Part shown: one piece after another, positions 7,770 to 16,486 of the stretch | Layout of the letters: each line of letters begins with the position of its first letter | Position numbering within the stretch: the first letter of the stretch is position 1 | Assembly (NCBI GenBank): GCA_035315345.1 | Contig: DATFYA010000105.1 | Location: 1 to 64,000 of the forward strand | Direction: 5' to 3' | Length of the DNA: 64,000 nt | Origin: Candidatus Methylomirabilota bacterium | Lineage (GTDB): Bacteria > Methylomirabilota > Methylomirabilia > Rokubacteriales > CSP1-6 | The notes under the pieces: generated by a model | What the model saw: only the letters and a program-made list of their open reading frames with translations | Told to the model about the DNA's origin: nothing | The model's database searches: none | Program-made: the position numbers and the translations under genes

Positions 7770-7798
7770 CTAATAGCACCCATGCCCGACCCGCTCAA
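7770..7798 (-). promoter_or_regulatory. Likely promoter of the protease gene
   Basis: Minus strand TTGAGC (7798-7793), 17-bp spacer, TATTAG (7775-7770), giving a leader of about 135 bases before ATG 7627. The remaining intergenic bases 7628-7941 show no gene; a CCGCCG-rich run lies near 7820. Confidence 0.45.
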
Positions 7799-7941
7799 GA
7801 ACAGCCGAACAGCCGAACCGCCGCCGCCGCTTCCGCCGCTCGCCCATGGGCCACTCCGGTCGCGCGTCTGGGCCGCATCCTCGACCAAGCTCGACCACGC
7901 TCTCGGAGACTCGACAACCGGAGGGCCCGCCGCGCGGCGCG

Positions 7942-8874
7942 CTACTTGGTGTAGGAGACGAAGAAGGAACCGAACTCGATCGGCTCGAAGCAGGCGGGCA
8001 GCTCGCCGTGCTTCCACGCGCCCGGGATCTTCTGCAGGTGGAAGTTCTTCTCGTGGCCGAAGCGCTGGTAGAGCTCGCCCTCGCTGAAGACGCGGCAGTG
8101 ATCGGCGTACCCGTGCACCGGCGCGTAGTCGGGAATGGGGCCGCGGGCGCGGAACTCGTGCATGGGCACCACGAAGCAGAATCGCCCGCCCGGGCGGAGC
8201 ACGGTCATGATCGATCGGATGGTCTCGTCGACGTCGCGCACGTGCTCGAGCACCGCGAAGGAGTAGACCAGGTCGAAGGAGGCGCCCGGAAAGGCCCGGT
8301 GCACCTCCTCGGCGAGGCCCTGGCGGAAGCGGGCGTTGGCGAACCGGTTGAGCCGGTGCGCGATCCGCACGTTGGTGGCCGAGACCTCGACGCCGTCCAC
8401 CTGCATGTCGGGGTGACGCGCGGCCAGCGCCATTGCCACGCCGCCTTCCCCGCTGCCCGCGTCGAGCACGCGGCGGGCGTGCGCGGCGGCCACCTCGCGC
8501 TCGAGGGCCTGGAACTCGGGGTCGCGCGCCCGGCGCTCGATCATCTTGCGGGTCTTGCGGCCGAGCATCATGCGGATGCGCTTCTCGATCAGCTTGAGCC
8601 CCATCCGCCAGCGCAGGCGCCGGTACTGCGCGTCCTGGGCCGCGATGTAGGCGTCGCGGTTGGCCAGGTGGCTGAGCCACGAGCGGATGCGGGCGGCCTG
8701 CTCGAGATACCGCGGATCGGGATGGACGTGATGGGCGGCCTCGACCATCTCGAGCGCTCCGTAGATGTTCTCGCGGTACAGCTCGAAGCGCACCGCCTGG
8801 ATGACCGCGTCGAAGTCCTTCGGGTCGGCGCCGAGCCGCCCGAGCGAACCGCCGGTCGCGTCGCCCGCGGTCAC
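7942..8874 (-). CDS. Class I SAM-dependent methyltransferase
   Basis: 310 aa. The SAM-binding glycine loop RVLDAGSGEGG lies at about residues 135-145, followed by VDGVEVSATNVRIAH (acidic ribose-binding region), FDLVYSFAVLEHVRD and VLRPGGRFCFVVP, the usual Methyltransf_11/25 order. About 130 residues precede the domain, helical and rich in Arg. The GTG start at 8874 overlaps the pump gene stop (GTGA), so it is the last gene of the tetR-adaptor-pump operon. Substrate unknown; small-molecule modification before export is one possibility. A decayed second copy of its 3' part lies at 4299-4428. Confidence 0.85.
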   Translation of the reverse strand: MTAGDATGGSLGRLGADPKDFDAVIQAVRFELYRENIYGALEMVEAAHHVHPDPRYLEQAARIRSWLSHLANRDAYIAAQDAQYRRLRWRMGLKLIEKRIRMMLGRKTRKMIERRARDPEFQALEREVAAAHARRVLDAGSGEGGVAMALAARHPDMQVDGVEVSATNVRIAHRLNRFANARFRQGLAEEVHRAFPGASFDLVYSFAVLEHVRDVDETIRSIMTVLRPGGRFCFVVPMHEFRARGPIPDYAPVHGYADHCRVFSEGELYQRFGHEKNFHLQKIPGAWKHGELPACFEPIEFGSFFVSYTK

Positions 8875-11800
8875 GAGCCGCCGGCCACCGGGCGCGGCGC
8901 CATGTCGCTCACGGCGGGGCGCCGACGGGAGGCGCGCTCCCGGAATCGCTCCAGGTAGAGATAGATCACGGGGGTGATGTAGAGGGTCAGCAGCTGGGAG
9001 AGCAGCAGGCCGCCCACCACCGCGAGACCCAGCGAGCGGCGCGAATCCGCGCCGGCGCCGAAGCCCACCGCGATCGGCAGGGTGCCCATCAGGGCGGCCA
9101 TGGTGGTCATCATGATCGGCCGGAAGCGCAGCAGGCAGCCCTGGTAGATCGCCTCGGCGGCGGGCTTGCCGCTGCGCTGCGCGTCGATGGCGAAGTCGAT
9201 CATCATGATCGCGTTCTTCTTCACGATGCCGACCAGCATGATGATGCCGACGAAGCCGTACAGGTTCAGCTCCTGATTGAAGATCAGCAGGGTCAGGAGC
9301 GCCCCCACGCCCGCCGACGGCAGGCCGGAGAGGATCGTCAGCGGGTGGATGAAGCTCTCGTACAGGATGCCCAGGATCAGGTAGATCACCAGCACCGCGG
9401 CGAGCAGCAGGAGGCCCAGGCCCTGGAGCGAGCGCTGGAAGGCCTGCACCGTGCCCTGGAAGGAGCTGCTGAGCGTCGCGGGCAGCCGCAGCTCGCGCTC
9501 CACCTTCTGGATCTCGCTCACCGCCTGACCCAGGGCGATGCCGGGTCGCAGGTTGAAGGAGATCGTGACCGCGGGGAGCTGGCCCAGGTGGTTCACGGTG
9601 AGCGGGCCCACCGTGCGGGTGAGCCTGGCCACCGTGCCGAGCGGCACCAGCTTGCCGCTGGACGAGCGGATGTAGAGCATCGAGAGCGCGGCGGGATCGC
9701 GCTGGTACTGGGGCAGCAGCTCCATCATCACCCAGTACTGGTTGGTCGGGGTGTAGATGGTGGAGACCTGCGGCGAGCCGTAGGCGTTGTTGAGCGCGTT
9801 CTCGATCTGCATCGCGGTGACCCCGAGGGCCGAGGCCTTTTCCCGATCGATCTCCACCAGCACCTGCGGGCTCGTGATCTGCAGGTCCGAATTGACGTCG
9901 AGGAAGCCGGGCAAGCCCTTCATGCGCTCGAACATGATCGGCGACCAGCGGTAGAGCGACTGCAGATCCGCGTCCTGCAGGGTGTACTGGTACTGGCCCT
10001 TGGTCAGGTTGCCGCCGATGCGGATGGTGGGCAGCACCTGCGGGTAGACGTTGACCCCCGGGATGCCGGAGAGCTTGCGGCGGAGATCCTGCACGATCTC
10101 GTCGGCGCTGACCCGCTCGGAGCGCGGCTTGAGCAGCATGAAGATGCGGCCGGTGTTCATGACCACGCTCGAGCCGCTGGCCCCGATCGCCGAGAAGAAC
10201 TGCTTGACGTAGGGCTGCTGCCCCACGATGTGGGCCACCTTCACCTGGTGCTCCATCATCCCCTCGAAGGAGATGTCCTGCGAGGCCTCGGTGAACGCGA
10301 AGACCTGGCCGGTGTCCTCGTTGGGAATGAAGCCCTTGGGCACGATCACGAAGAGGTACGCGGTCATCCCGATGGTGGCGAGGAACACCATGAAGGTGAA
10401 GCGGGGATGGCGCAGCACGAGCTGCAGACTGCGCTCGTAGCCCTTCAGCATCGCGGTGAACACGCGCTCGGAGGCCGCGTACACGCGCCCGTGGCTCTCC
10501 CGCGGCGGCCGCAGGAAGCGGCTGCACGCCATCGGGGTCAGCGTCAGCGACACCACCCCGGACACGATGACCGCGGTGCCGATCACCACCGCGAACTCGT
10601 GTAGCAGCCGGCCCACGATGCCGCCCATGAACAGCACGGGCAGGAACACCGCGGCCAGCGAGGCGGTCATCGACACGATGGTGAAGCCGATCTCGCGCGC
10701 CCCGTCGAGCGCGGCCTCCATGCGGCCCTTGCCTTCCTCCATGTGCCGCACGATGTTCTCGAGCATGACGATGGCGTCGTCGACGATGAACCCGACCGCC
10801 AGGGTCAGCGCCATGAGCGACAGGTTGTCGATCGTGTAGCCCAGCACGTACATCACCATGAACGTGCCGAGGATCGACATGGGCAGGGCGAGGCTCGGGA
10901 TCAATGTGGCCGAGACATTTCGTAGAAAGAGGAAGATTACGAGCACCACCAGCGCGATGGCCAGCAGCAGGGTGAACTGCACGTCGTGGACCGAGGCCCG
11001 GATGGAGGCCGACCGGTCGTAGAGCGTGTTGAGGTTGACCGCGGCGGGCAGCTGCGCCCGGAAGGCGGGGAAGATGCGGTTGATCGAATCCACCACCTCG
11101 ATGGTGTTGGTGCCCGGCTGCTTCTGGACCGCGAGCACCACCGCCCGCTCGTCGTTGAACCAGGAGGCCACCTTGTCGGTCTGCACCCCGTCGATCACGC
11201 GCCCGAGCTGCTCCAGGCGGACCGGCGAGCCGTTGCGGTAGGCCACGATGAGCGGCCGGTAGGCCGCCGCGCTGGTGAGCTGGCCGGTGGCCTGCACGCT
11301 GAAGGCCTGGTTCGGGCCCCACAGGGTGCCGGTCGGCAGGTTCACGTTGCTGTCGGCGAGCGCCTTCTGCACCTCGTCGATGCCGATGCCGAGGGTGGCC
11401 ATCGCGTTCGGATCGAGCTGGGCGCGCACCGCGTACTTCTGCGAGCCGAAGATCTGCACCTGGGCCACGCCCGCGATGGTGGAGATGCGCTGCGCGAGGT
11501 TGGTCTGCGCGTACTCGTCGACGACGTAGAGCGGCAGGGTCGGCGAGCTGAGCGACAGGTAGAGGATCGGCTGGTCGGCCGGGTTGACCTTCTTGTACGA
11601 CGGCGGCGTGGGCATGCCCGGCGGCATCTGGGGCTGCGCGGCCGCGATGGCGGCCTGCACGTCCTGGGCGGCCGCGTCGATGTTGCGCTCCAGCGTGAAC
11701 TGGATCGTGATCTGGGTGGTGCCGAGCGCGCTCGTCGACGTCATCGAGTCGATACCCGCGATCGTCGAGAACTGCTTCTCCAGCGGGGTCGCCACCGCGG

Positions 11801-11978
11801 AGGCCATGGTGTCCGGCGAGGCGCCGGGCAGGCTGGCCGTCACCTGGATGGTCGGGAAGTCGACGTTGGGCAGGTCGCTGACCGGCAGGAGCCGGTAGGC
11901 CATGATGCCGAAGACGAGAATGCCCGCCATGAGCAGGGTCGTCATGACGGGCCGCCGGATGAAGAGATCGGTGGTCAT
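8871..11978 (-). CDS. RND efflux pump inner-membrane subunit (HAE1 type, MdtB/MdtC-like)
   Basis: 1035 aa, the normal HAE1 length. It starts MTTDLFIRRPVMTTLLMAG with the first membrane helix. The first periplasmic porter part has DLPNVDFPTIQVTASLPGASP. Transmembrane helix 4 contains the proton-relay acidic pair in VGFIVDDAIVMLENIV. The second half repeats the pattern, with LMVGIVKKNAIMMIDFA. The family drives drug or metabolite export by proton antiport with a periplasmic adaptor and an outer-membrane channel. No outer-membrane channel gene is in this operon, so a TolC-like partner must come from elsewhere. Start ATG 11978 overlaps the adaptor stop (ATGA). Confidence 0.95.
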   Translation of the reverse strand: MTTDLFIRRPVMTTLLMAGILVFGIMAYRLLPVSDLPNVDFPTIQVTASLPGASPDTMASAVATPLEKQFSTIAGIDSMTSTSALGTTQITIQFTLERNIDAAAQDVQAAIAAAQPQMPPGMPTPPSYKKVNPADQPILYLSLSSPTLPLYVVDEYAQTNLAQRISTIAGVAQVQIFGSQKYAVRAQLDPNAMATLGIGIDEVQKALADSNVNLPTGTLWGPNQAFSVQATGQLTSAAAYRPLIVAYRNGSPVRLEQLGRVIDGVQTDKVASWFNDERAVVLAVQKQPGTNTIEVVDSINRIFPAFRAQLPAAVNLNTLYDRSASIRASVHDVQFTLLLAIALVVLVIFLFLRNVSATLIPSLALPMSILGTFMVMYVLGYTIDNLSLMALTLAVGFIVDDAIVMLENIVRHMEEGKGRMEAALDGAREIGFTIVSMTASLAAVFLPVLFMGGIVGRLLHEFAVVIGTAVIVSGVVSLTLTPMACSRFLRPPRESHGRVYAASERVFTAMLKGYERSLQLVLRHPRFTFMVFLATIGMTAYLFVIVPKGFIPNEDTGQVFAFTEASQDISFEGMMEHQVKVAHIVGQQPYVKQFFSAIGASGSSVVMNTGRIFMLLKPRSERVSADEIVQDLRRKLSGIPGVNVYPQVLPTIRIGGNLTKGQYQYTLQDADLQSLYRWSPIMFERMKGLPGFLDVNSDLQITSPQVLVEIDREKASALGVTAMQIENALNNAYGSPQVSTIYTPTNQYWVMMELLPQYQRDPAALSMLYIRSSSGKLVPLGTVARLTRTVGPLTVNHLGQLPAVTISFNLRPGIALGQAVSEIQKVERELRLPATLSSSFQGTVQAFQRSLQGLGLLLLAAVLVIYLILGILYESFIHPLTILSGLPSAGVGALLTLLIFNQELNLYGFVGIIMLVGIVKKNAIMMIDFAIDAQRSGKPAAEAIYQGCLLRFRPIMMTTMAALMGTLPIAVGFGAGADSRRSLGLAVVGGLLLSQLLTLYITPVIYLYLERFRERASRRRPAVSDMAPRPVAGGS

Positions 11979-13225
11979 CCGCCCGCCTTCGGCGCGGCCG
12001 CCGGCGCCGGCGTCCCCGGCGGCGTCGTCTTCACGTCCACCCGCGTTCCCGGCGCCAGGCGCAGCTGGCCGTCGGTCACCACCCGCTCGCCGGGCTGGAG
12101 CCCGCTGGTGATGACGACGTCGCGGCCGTCCACGGCGCCCGGCACCACCGTGCGCGCCTCGACGGTCTGGTCCGCCTTGACCACGAAGACGTACTGCCCC
12201 TTCTGCCCGCTCTGCACCGCCTGCGACGGCACCAGGATGGCGCCGGGCTGGCGGGTCAGCGTGAGGGCCACGTTGACGAACTGGCCGGGCCACAGCGCGT
12301 TCTCGTCGTTCTCGAAGGTGGCCTTGAGCTGGATGGTGCCGGTGCTCGGGTCGACCGTGTTGTTCACGAAGGTGAGCCGGCCACGCACCACGCCGCCCGG
12401 CACGCCGTTGACCTGCGCCTCCGCCGGCAGCGGACCGGCCGCCTGGTAGCGCTTGATCTCGGCCAGCTGAGCCTCGGGCACCGAGAAGGCCACGTAGATG
12501 GGATGGATGCGGTTGATCACCACCATCGGGTTGCCCACGTCGTTGGCTTTCACCACGTTGCCCTGGTGGAGAAGCAGGCTGCCGGTGCGGCCGCCGATCG
12601 GGGCGCGGATCTCGGTGTAGGAGAGCTGCACCTTGACGTTCTCCACCGCCGCCTCGTCGGCCCGCACCAGCGCCTTGGCCGTCTCGACCGCGGCGCGGTC
12701 GGCGTCGATGGTGGCAGTGAGCGTGAGCTCCTTGGTCCGGATCTGGTCGTACTGCTCGCGGGCCACGAAGCCGCCCTCGACCAGCTGCTTGTAGCGCGCC
12801 TCCTCGACTCTGGCGTTCTCGAGCTCGGCGGTATCCTTGGCCAGGTTCGCTTCGGCCTGCTTCACCGCGGCCTGATGCTGGGCCATGGTGGCCTGGGCCT
12901 GGAGCAGCTGCGCCTGCAGCTGGCGCGGGTCGATGGTGAAGAGCGGTGAACCCGGCGGCACTTCCTGGCCCTCGGAGAAGTGGACCTTCAGCACCTCGCC
13001 GTTGATCATCGACAGCACCGAAACGGTGGCCAGCGCCTGCACGTTGCCGATCGCGCGGATCTGCACGGGGACGTCGCGCACCATGACGTCGGCGACGGTG
13101 ACCGGCACGCCGGGCGGAGGGCTCTTGGCGGTGGCCTGCTCCGCGCGGTCACAGCCGACGAGTAACGTGGCGCCGAGGAGGGCGGTCAGGGCCAGAGCGG
13201 TGCCGCGCGGGCCGAGCCGGCGCAT
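11975..13225 (-). CDS. RND periplasmic adaptor (membrane fusion protein), lipoprotein
   Basis: 416 aa. A signal with lipobox LLVGC near residue 25 predicts a lipid anchor. Then come the biotinyl-lipoyl-like region (VSVLSMINGEVLKVHFSEGQEV), a long alpha hairpin rich in Gln/Ala (about 100-200), the second lipoyl half (YTEIRAPIGGRTG) and the beta-barrel (VDPSTGTIQLKATFEN, LWPGQFVNV). The Pro/Ala tail is probably disordered. It links the RND subunit at 8871 to an outer-membrane channel. ATG 13225 overlaps the tetR stop (TGATG). Confidence 0.93.
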   Translation of the reverse strand: MRRLGPRGTALALTALLGATLLVGCDRAEQATAKSPPPGVPVTVADVMVRDVPVQIRAIGNVQALATVSVLSMINGEVLKVHFSEGQEVPPGSPLFTIDPRQLQAQLLQAQATMAQHQAAVKQAEANLAKDTAELENARVEEARYKQLVEGGFVAREQYDQIRTKELTLTATIDADRAAVETAKALVRADEAAVENVKVQLSYTEIRAPIGGRTGSLLLHQGNVVKANDVGNPMVVINRIHPIYVAFSVPEAQLAEIKRYQAAGPLPAEAQVNGVPGGVVRGRLTFVNNTVDPSTGTIQLKATFENDENALWPGQFVNVALTLTRQPGAILVPSQAVQSGQKGQYVFVVKADQTVEARTVVPGAVDGRDVVITSGLQPGERVVTDGQLRLAPGTRVDVKTTPPGTPAPAAAPKAGG

Positions 13226-13875
13226 CAGGCGCGCACCACGGCGGGCTCGGGCCGACGGGTCACCAGCGCGTCGGCGAACCGGCGGAGAAACTCGGTGTGC
13301 TGCCGGCGAAAGGCCGGATCGGCCGCGCGCTTGCCCGTCACCATGCGAGTCACCTGAGGGAAGGCGAGCGGATAGGCGAGGACGCCCAGGATGGTCAGGA
13401 GCAGGTGGCCCACGTCGAGATCGCCGGGCACGAGGCCCCGGCGCTGCCGCGCCCGCAGGTCCTCGAGGGTCCGCTCGAGCGAGGCCCGCCGCTCCGCCTC
13501 GCGGATGACCCTCCCCTCGCCCGCCCCGAGGGCCTCCCACTGGATCAGCCGGATCCAGTCGCTGTCCTCGCAGGCCATCTGGAACCAGTACGCGAGGCTC
13601 GCGCCCAGCTCGGCGGGCGCCTCGCTGATCCAGCCGGCCCGCTCCCGCAGCTTGCGGTCGAAGATCTCGCGGAAGAGATCCTCCTTGTTGCCGAAGTAGT
13701 GGTAGAGCATGCGCTTGTTGATCTTCGCTCGCCGGGCGATGCGGGCCACCCGGGCGCCCGCGAAGCCCTCGGCGGAGAACTCGGCGAGCGCCGCGGCCAG
13801 GATGCGATCGCGCGTCCGCTGCGGATCTCGGACGGGACGGGATACCAGGCGCTTGACGCGGGCTGTGGTCGGCAT
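13225..13875 (-). CDS. TetR/AcrR-family transcriptional regulator
   Basis: 216 aa. The N-terminal HTH is clear: TRDRILAAALAEFSAEGF, ARIARRAKINKRMLYHYFGNKEDLF (residues about 20-70). The rest is a helical ligand-binding domain, with ASLAYWFQMACEDSDWIRL suggesting a hydrophobic pocket. As first gene of the operon it most likely represses itself and the pump genes through the operator on its own promoter (13892-13909). The inducer is unknown. Confidence 0.92.
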   Translation of the reverse strand: MPTTARVKRLVSRPVRDPQRTRDRILAAALAEFSAEGFAGARVARIARRAKINKRMLYHYFGNKEDLFREIFDRKLRERAGWISEAPAELGASLAYWFQMACEDSDWIRLIQWEALGAGEGRVIREAERRASLERTLEDLRARQRRGLVPGDLDVGHLLLTILGVLAYPLAFPQVTRMVTGKRAADPAFRRQHTEFLRRFADALVTRRPEPAVVRA

Positions 13876-13889
13876 GAACGACGACTCCC

Positions 13890-13918
13890 ATAGTAACCAT
13901 CTGGATACTTCGGGTCAA
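13890..13918 (-). promoter_or_regulatory. tetR-pump operon promoter with TetR-type operator
   Basis: Minus strand TTGACC (13918-13913), exactly 17 bp, then TACTAT (13895-13890), 15 bp before the ATG. A near-perfect dyad AGTAACC-N4-GGATACT at 13892-13909 (one mismatched pair) covers the -10 box and spacer, the expected site for autorepression. Confidence 0.7.
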
Positions 13919-14273
13919 GAAGTGCCCCGGGGCGCAGGAGCTCGCCACTCGGCGGCGAGCCATCCGGCCCGACGCTCGTCACGTGGTCGCAGGTGAAGTG
14001 GACGGCGACGGCCAGAGCCGCCGACGTGAGGGCCAGGACGATCGCCGCAACGGTGTACGTGTCGTCATGCGCGAGTGAAGCGAGTGGGTGCGCGGAATCG
14101 GTCTCGTGCCGACGCGATTGCGCGTGCAGTGTCGTCGCCGGCCTGCTACCGTGTGGCTCCAACTTTCGTCACCGAGCCACCACCTGGAGGGTGAGCGTGA
14201 TGCGGCCTCTCCCCGAAATCTGCACGTTTTCGTGACGTTGCACGTGGCCTCTGACTTGCACATCTGAACGGTC
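13919..14273. other. Intergenic region between tetR and a hypothetical gene
   Basis: 355 bp with no gene I can support. A minus-strand frame encodes a short hydrophobic stretch (about 14,000-14,060) but has no start codon nearby. A plus-strand 11-codon ORF at 14200 has a ribosome-site-like GGAGGG upstream. Confidence 0.4.
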
Positions 14274-14735
14274 GTGCCGATCAAACCGCGCCGAGATCAG
14301 CCGCGCCCCATGCCGCGGCCCGCGCCGCCCGCGCTCAACCTGTCCGGGATCGAGGCGGCGAGCCTGGTGAAGTTCGCCTACTTCACCAGCGACGCGCCCG
14401 CGCCCGGCACCCTGCTCTACACCGCGTTCCGGCGAAACATGCCGGCCGGCGTCAAGGAGTTCACGGTCCGGACCGCCGCCACGTTCTTCTACGGCATCCA
14501 GCAGACGGGCGGGCTGCTGAACATCCAGGTGCGGTGGATCAATCCCGACGGCGTGGTGGTGCGCACCAGCAATCTGCCGATGGACCAGTCACGGGAAGGC
14601 GCCCTCTGGACGTGGCAGGTCGATCGGCTGGAGAAGCGCGATCTGGTGCTGCCGGGCGTGTGGGTCGTCGAGCTGCTGATCTCGGGTCACCGGGTCGGCC
14701 GGTACCCGCTCCTCGTCCGGCCGGCGGTGCGATAG
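14274..14735 (+). CDS. Hypothetical protein, beta-rich
   Basis: 153 aa, family not recognised. After a basic, Pro-rich N-terminus (about 25 aa) the sequence alternates hydrophobic and polar residues (LLNIQVRWINPDGVVVRTS, GVWVVELLISGHRVGRYPLLV), which suggests a beta-sandwich like those of small extracellular or pilus-assembly-associated domains. There is no signal peptide from the only usable starts, GTG 14274 or ATG 14310; an in-frame stop sits at 14265. Codon use matches neighbours. It precedes the receiver gene by 84 bp in the same direction. Confidence 0.6.
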   Translation: MPIKPRRDQPRPMPRPAPPALNLSGIEAASLVKFAYFTSDAPAPGTLLYTAFRRNMPAGVKEFTVRTAATFFYGIQQTGGLLNIQVRWINPDGVVVRTSNLPMDQSREGALWTWQVDRLEKRDLVLPGVWVVELLISGHRVGRYPLLVRPAVR

Positions 14736-14819
14736 GCCAGGCACCGTGCGGGACTTGCGCGCCTTGTTAGACTTCGCCCCGGAGCGTGCCGAGCCGAGCC
14801 GGAGCCACGAGAGGAGACG

Positions 14820-15203
14820 ATGACCGCGCGGGCCATTGTGCTGGTGGTGGAGGACGAGCCCGACGTGCGCGAGCTGATCGCCGACGTGCTGGCCGAGAAC
14901 GGCTACGAGATCGAGGTGGCCGCCGACGGGGCCGCCGCGCTGCAGCTCTGCGACGAGCGGCGCTACGACTTGATCCTCAGCGACCTTCGCATGCCCAAGA
15001 TGGACGGGGCCGCGCTGTACTGGGCCCTGCAGCTGCGCCACGGCTCGGCGATGCCCCGCATCATCTACGTGACGGGGCAGGCGCACTCGATGGACTACGC
15101 GGGGTTCCTGGCCGCCTCCCGCGTCCCGGTGATCTCGAAGCCGTTCAGCCCCGACGACCTCCGCACCGCCGTCCGCAGCGCGCTGGACAAAGGCACCAAC
15201 TAG
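14820..15203 (+). CDS. Stand-alone response regulator receiver protein
   Basis: 127 aa, a single CheY-like domain. The acidic pair E11/D12 (VEDEPDV), phosphoacceptor Asp55 (LILSDLRMPKMDG), Thr in IIYVTGQ and Lys107 (ISKPFSP) are all present. There is no output domain. GAGAGGAGACG ends just before the ATG. No kinase is adjacent, so it is an orphan receiver that could feed a phosphorelay or bind a partner protein. Confidence 0.9.
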   Translation: MTARAIVLVVEDEPDVRELIADVLAENGYEIEVAADGAAALQLCDERRYDLILSDLRMPKMDGAALYWALQLRHGSAMPRIIYVTGQAHSMDYAGFLAASRVPVISKPFSPDDLRTAVRSALDKGTN

Positions 15204-15216
15204 TCGAGCGTCGTCG

Positions 15217-15408
15217 TCAGTTCCGCCGCGACCGACGCTGGCGAATCTCGTTCGCCGTCGCGACCCGGGGGCGTCGATCCAGCAGCCGCTCCCGCTCCTC
15301 CCACTGCCGCGCCGTCCGTACACGATCGAACCGCTTGCCCAGCCGATCGATGAGGGTCAGGCAGACGATGAAGGCGATGGCCGCGAGGGTGAGGAGGATC
15401 AGGTTCAT
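15217..15408 (-). CDS. Small single-pass membrane protein
   Basis: 63 aa. One N-terminal helix (LILLTLAAIAFIVCLTLI) is followed by a highly basic and acidic soluble tail (RLGKRFDRVRTARQWEERERLL). No family recognised. It lies 13 bp upstream in the same direction as the receiver gene's end (convergent) and close to the zinc-ribbon-like gene. Confidence 0.5.
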   Translation of the reverse strand: MNLILLTLAAIAFIVCLTLIDRLGKRFDRVRTARQWEERERLLDRRPRVATANEIRQRRSRRN

Positions 15409-15421
15409 GACTGGCGGGTCG

Positions 15422-15664
15422 TCAGGGACGAGCGCGACGCTTGCCGGCGGGCCGCGCGCGCTTGACCACCGGGGCGGGGGCCTTCGCAGCGGGCTTTCGC
15501 TTGCGGGAGCGCCCGGGCTGGATCATCGGGAAGCTCGGCTTCGGCGTGTAGGTCTTCATCACGGCGGTGCGGTGTCCACACTCCGGGCAGAACTCCCCAC
15601 GGCTGGCCGCGCACGAGTCGCGCTCGTGCTCGCACGATGGATCTTCCTGACAGTAGACGCACAT
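15422..15664 (-). CDS. Small Cys-rich protein with basic tail
   Basis: 80 aa. The first 31 residues hold six cysteines (CVYCQ, SCEHERDSC, FCPECGH), consistent with a zinc-binding ribbon. The C-terminal half is a Lys/Arg/Pro/Ala-rich tail typical of nucleic-acid-binding extensions. ATG 15664 is preceded by GGGGACGGG. It ends 13 bp before the start of the small membrane protein gene. Function unknown. Confidence 0.5.
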   Translation of the reverse strand: MCVYCQEDPSCEHERDSCAASRGEFCPECGHRTAVMKTYTPKPSFPMIQPGRSRKRKPAAKAPAPVVKRARPAGKRRARP

Positions 15665-15753
15665 GGTCCCGTCCCCGCCGACCGGCCCTCCCCCAATCCG
15701 GTTCGCAGGGGCACATACCCTAGCACGCCAACCGTCTCAGTGCGAGCGTCTCT

Positions 15754-16035
15754 TCAGCGAGACGGGGTCGGCGCCGACGGCCCACCCGGGACGTCGGGCA
15801 CTGGGTCGGCGGAGGGCGCCGGCAGGGGGAGCGGCGCCTGGGGGGCCGAGGGCGTCAGCGTCCGGTCCTGGCAGTCCCACCAGGCGCGGTGCAGGCCGAC
15901 CGTCACGGTATTGCCCCCGCGGGTGTTCCCCCAGCCCGAGAGCCACCCCCCGGTCCGTCCCTGGCATGCCTGGCCCGAGGCACAGCCGGCCAGGAGCAGG
16001 GCGGCCACCAGCACCAGGCAGATGGGGCTCACCAT
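15754..16035 (-). CDS. Small hypothetical lipoprotein
   Basis: 93 aa. The signal MVSPICLVLVAALLLAGC ends in a lipobox with Cys18. The mature part has CQGRTGGWLSGWG and AWWDCQDR, then a Pro/Ser/Ala-rich tail that looks disordered. Its start overlaps the 3' end of the broken nitroreductase gene by 7 bp. No homologue recognised. Confidence 0.55.
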   Translation of the reverse strand: MVSPICLVLVAALLLAGCASGQACQGRTGGWLSGWGNTRGGNTVTVGLHRAWWDCQDRTLTPSAPQAPLPLPAPSADPVPDVPGGPSAPTPSR

Positions 16036-16393
16036 CGGTTCCAGTGCACCAGCTCGGTGAGCGGCCGGCGCCGGCGGGCGACTGAGGCGGCAGGCCCGGC
16101 CCGCTCGGCATCCACGTAGCCGAAGCCGATCGCCCGGTTGACGGACAGGTCGGATGGGCGGCCGAGGAGGGTGGCAACCGCGGCCTCGGGGAGGTGGCCC
16201 GGGCACGAGCCGATGCCGTCCTTCCAGGCGGCGAGCATCAGGCTCTGCGCGCACCGGCCCGCGTCGAATGCGTGGGCGCGGGTCTGGACCAGCACGAGGA
16301 CCACCGCGGCGCGGGCGCTGGTCCCGGCGAGCGCGGCCAGCTGCGGTAGGCGCGCTGCTCTCGCTTGTCGACGACGGCGCGGTAGGTGTCCAT
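16029..16393 (-). pseudogene. Nitroreductase-family remnant, frameshifted and internally deleted
   Basis: The minus-strand ATG at 16393 opens with MDTYRAVVDKREQRAYR, a classic nitroreductase start, but this frame ends after about 50 codons. The family C-terminus continues in another frame: ARAAVVLVLVQTRAHAFDAG, then AAWKDGIGSCPGHLP and the terminal LTELVHWNRW. Around 50 residues of the FMN-binding N-terminal region between the two parts are missing. An active flavoenzyme is very unlikely. Confidence 0.7.
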
Positions 16394-16486
16394 GCGTGAA
16401 TTCTACGTGAGGGCAGAGGTGTCGTCGGGCGGGGCTGGTGTACCTTCGAGGCACGCGGGGCCGAGATATCGGACAGGAGCGCGGCC

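Noticed and set aside
8871-12293. Longer start for the RND pump inside the adaptor gene
   Set aside because: The conserved N-terminus MTTDLFIRRPV begins at 11978; the upstream part is the adaptor gene in another frame.
13990-14100. Minus-strand hydrophobic stretch that could be a membrane peptide
   Set aside because: No start codon in that frame close to the hydrophobic part, and the frame runs into the tetR promoter.
14200-14235. 11-codon ORF with GGAGGG upstream, possible leader peptide
   Set aside because: Too short to judge, no codon run or hairpin to suggest attenuation, and the downstream gene is hypothetical.
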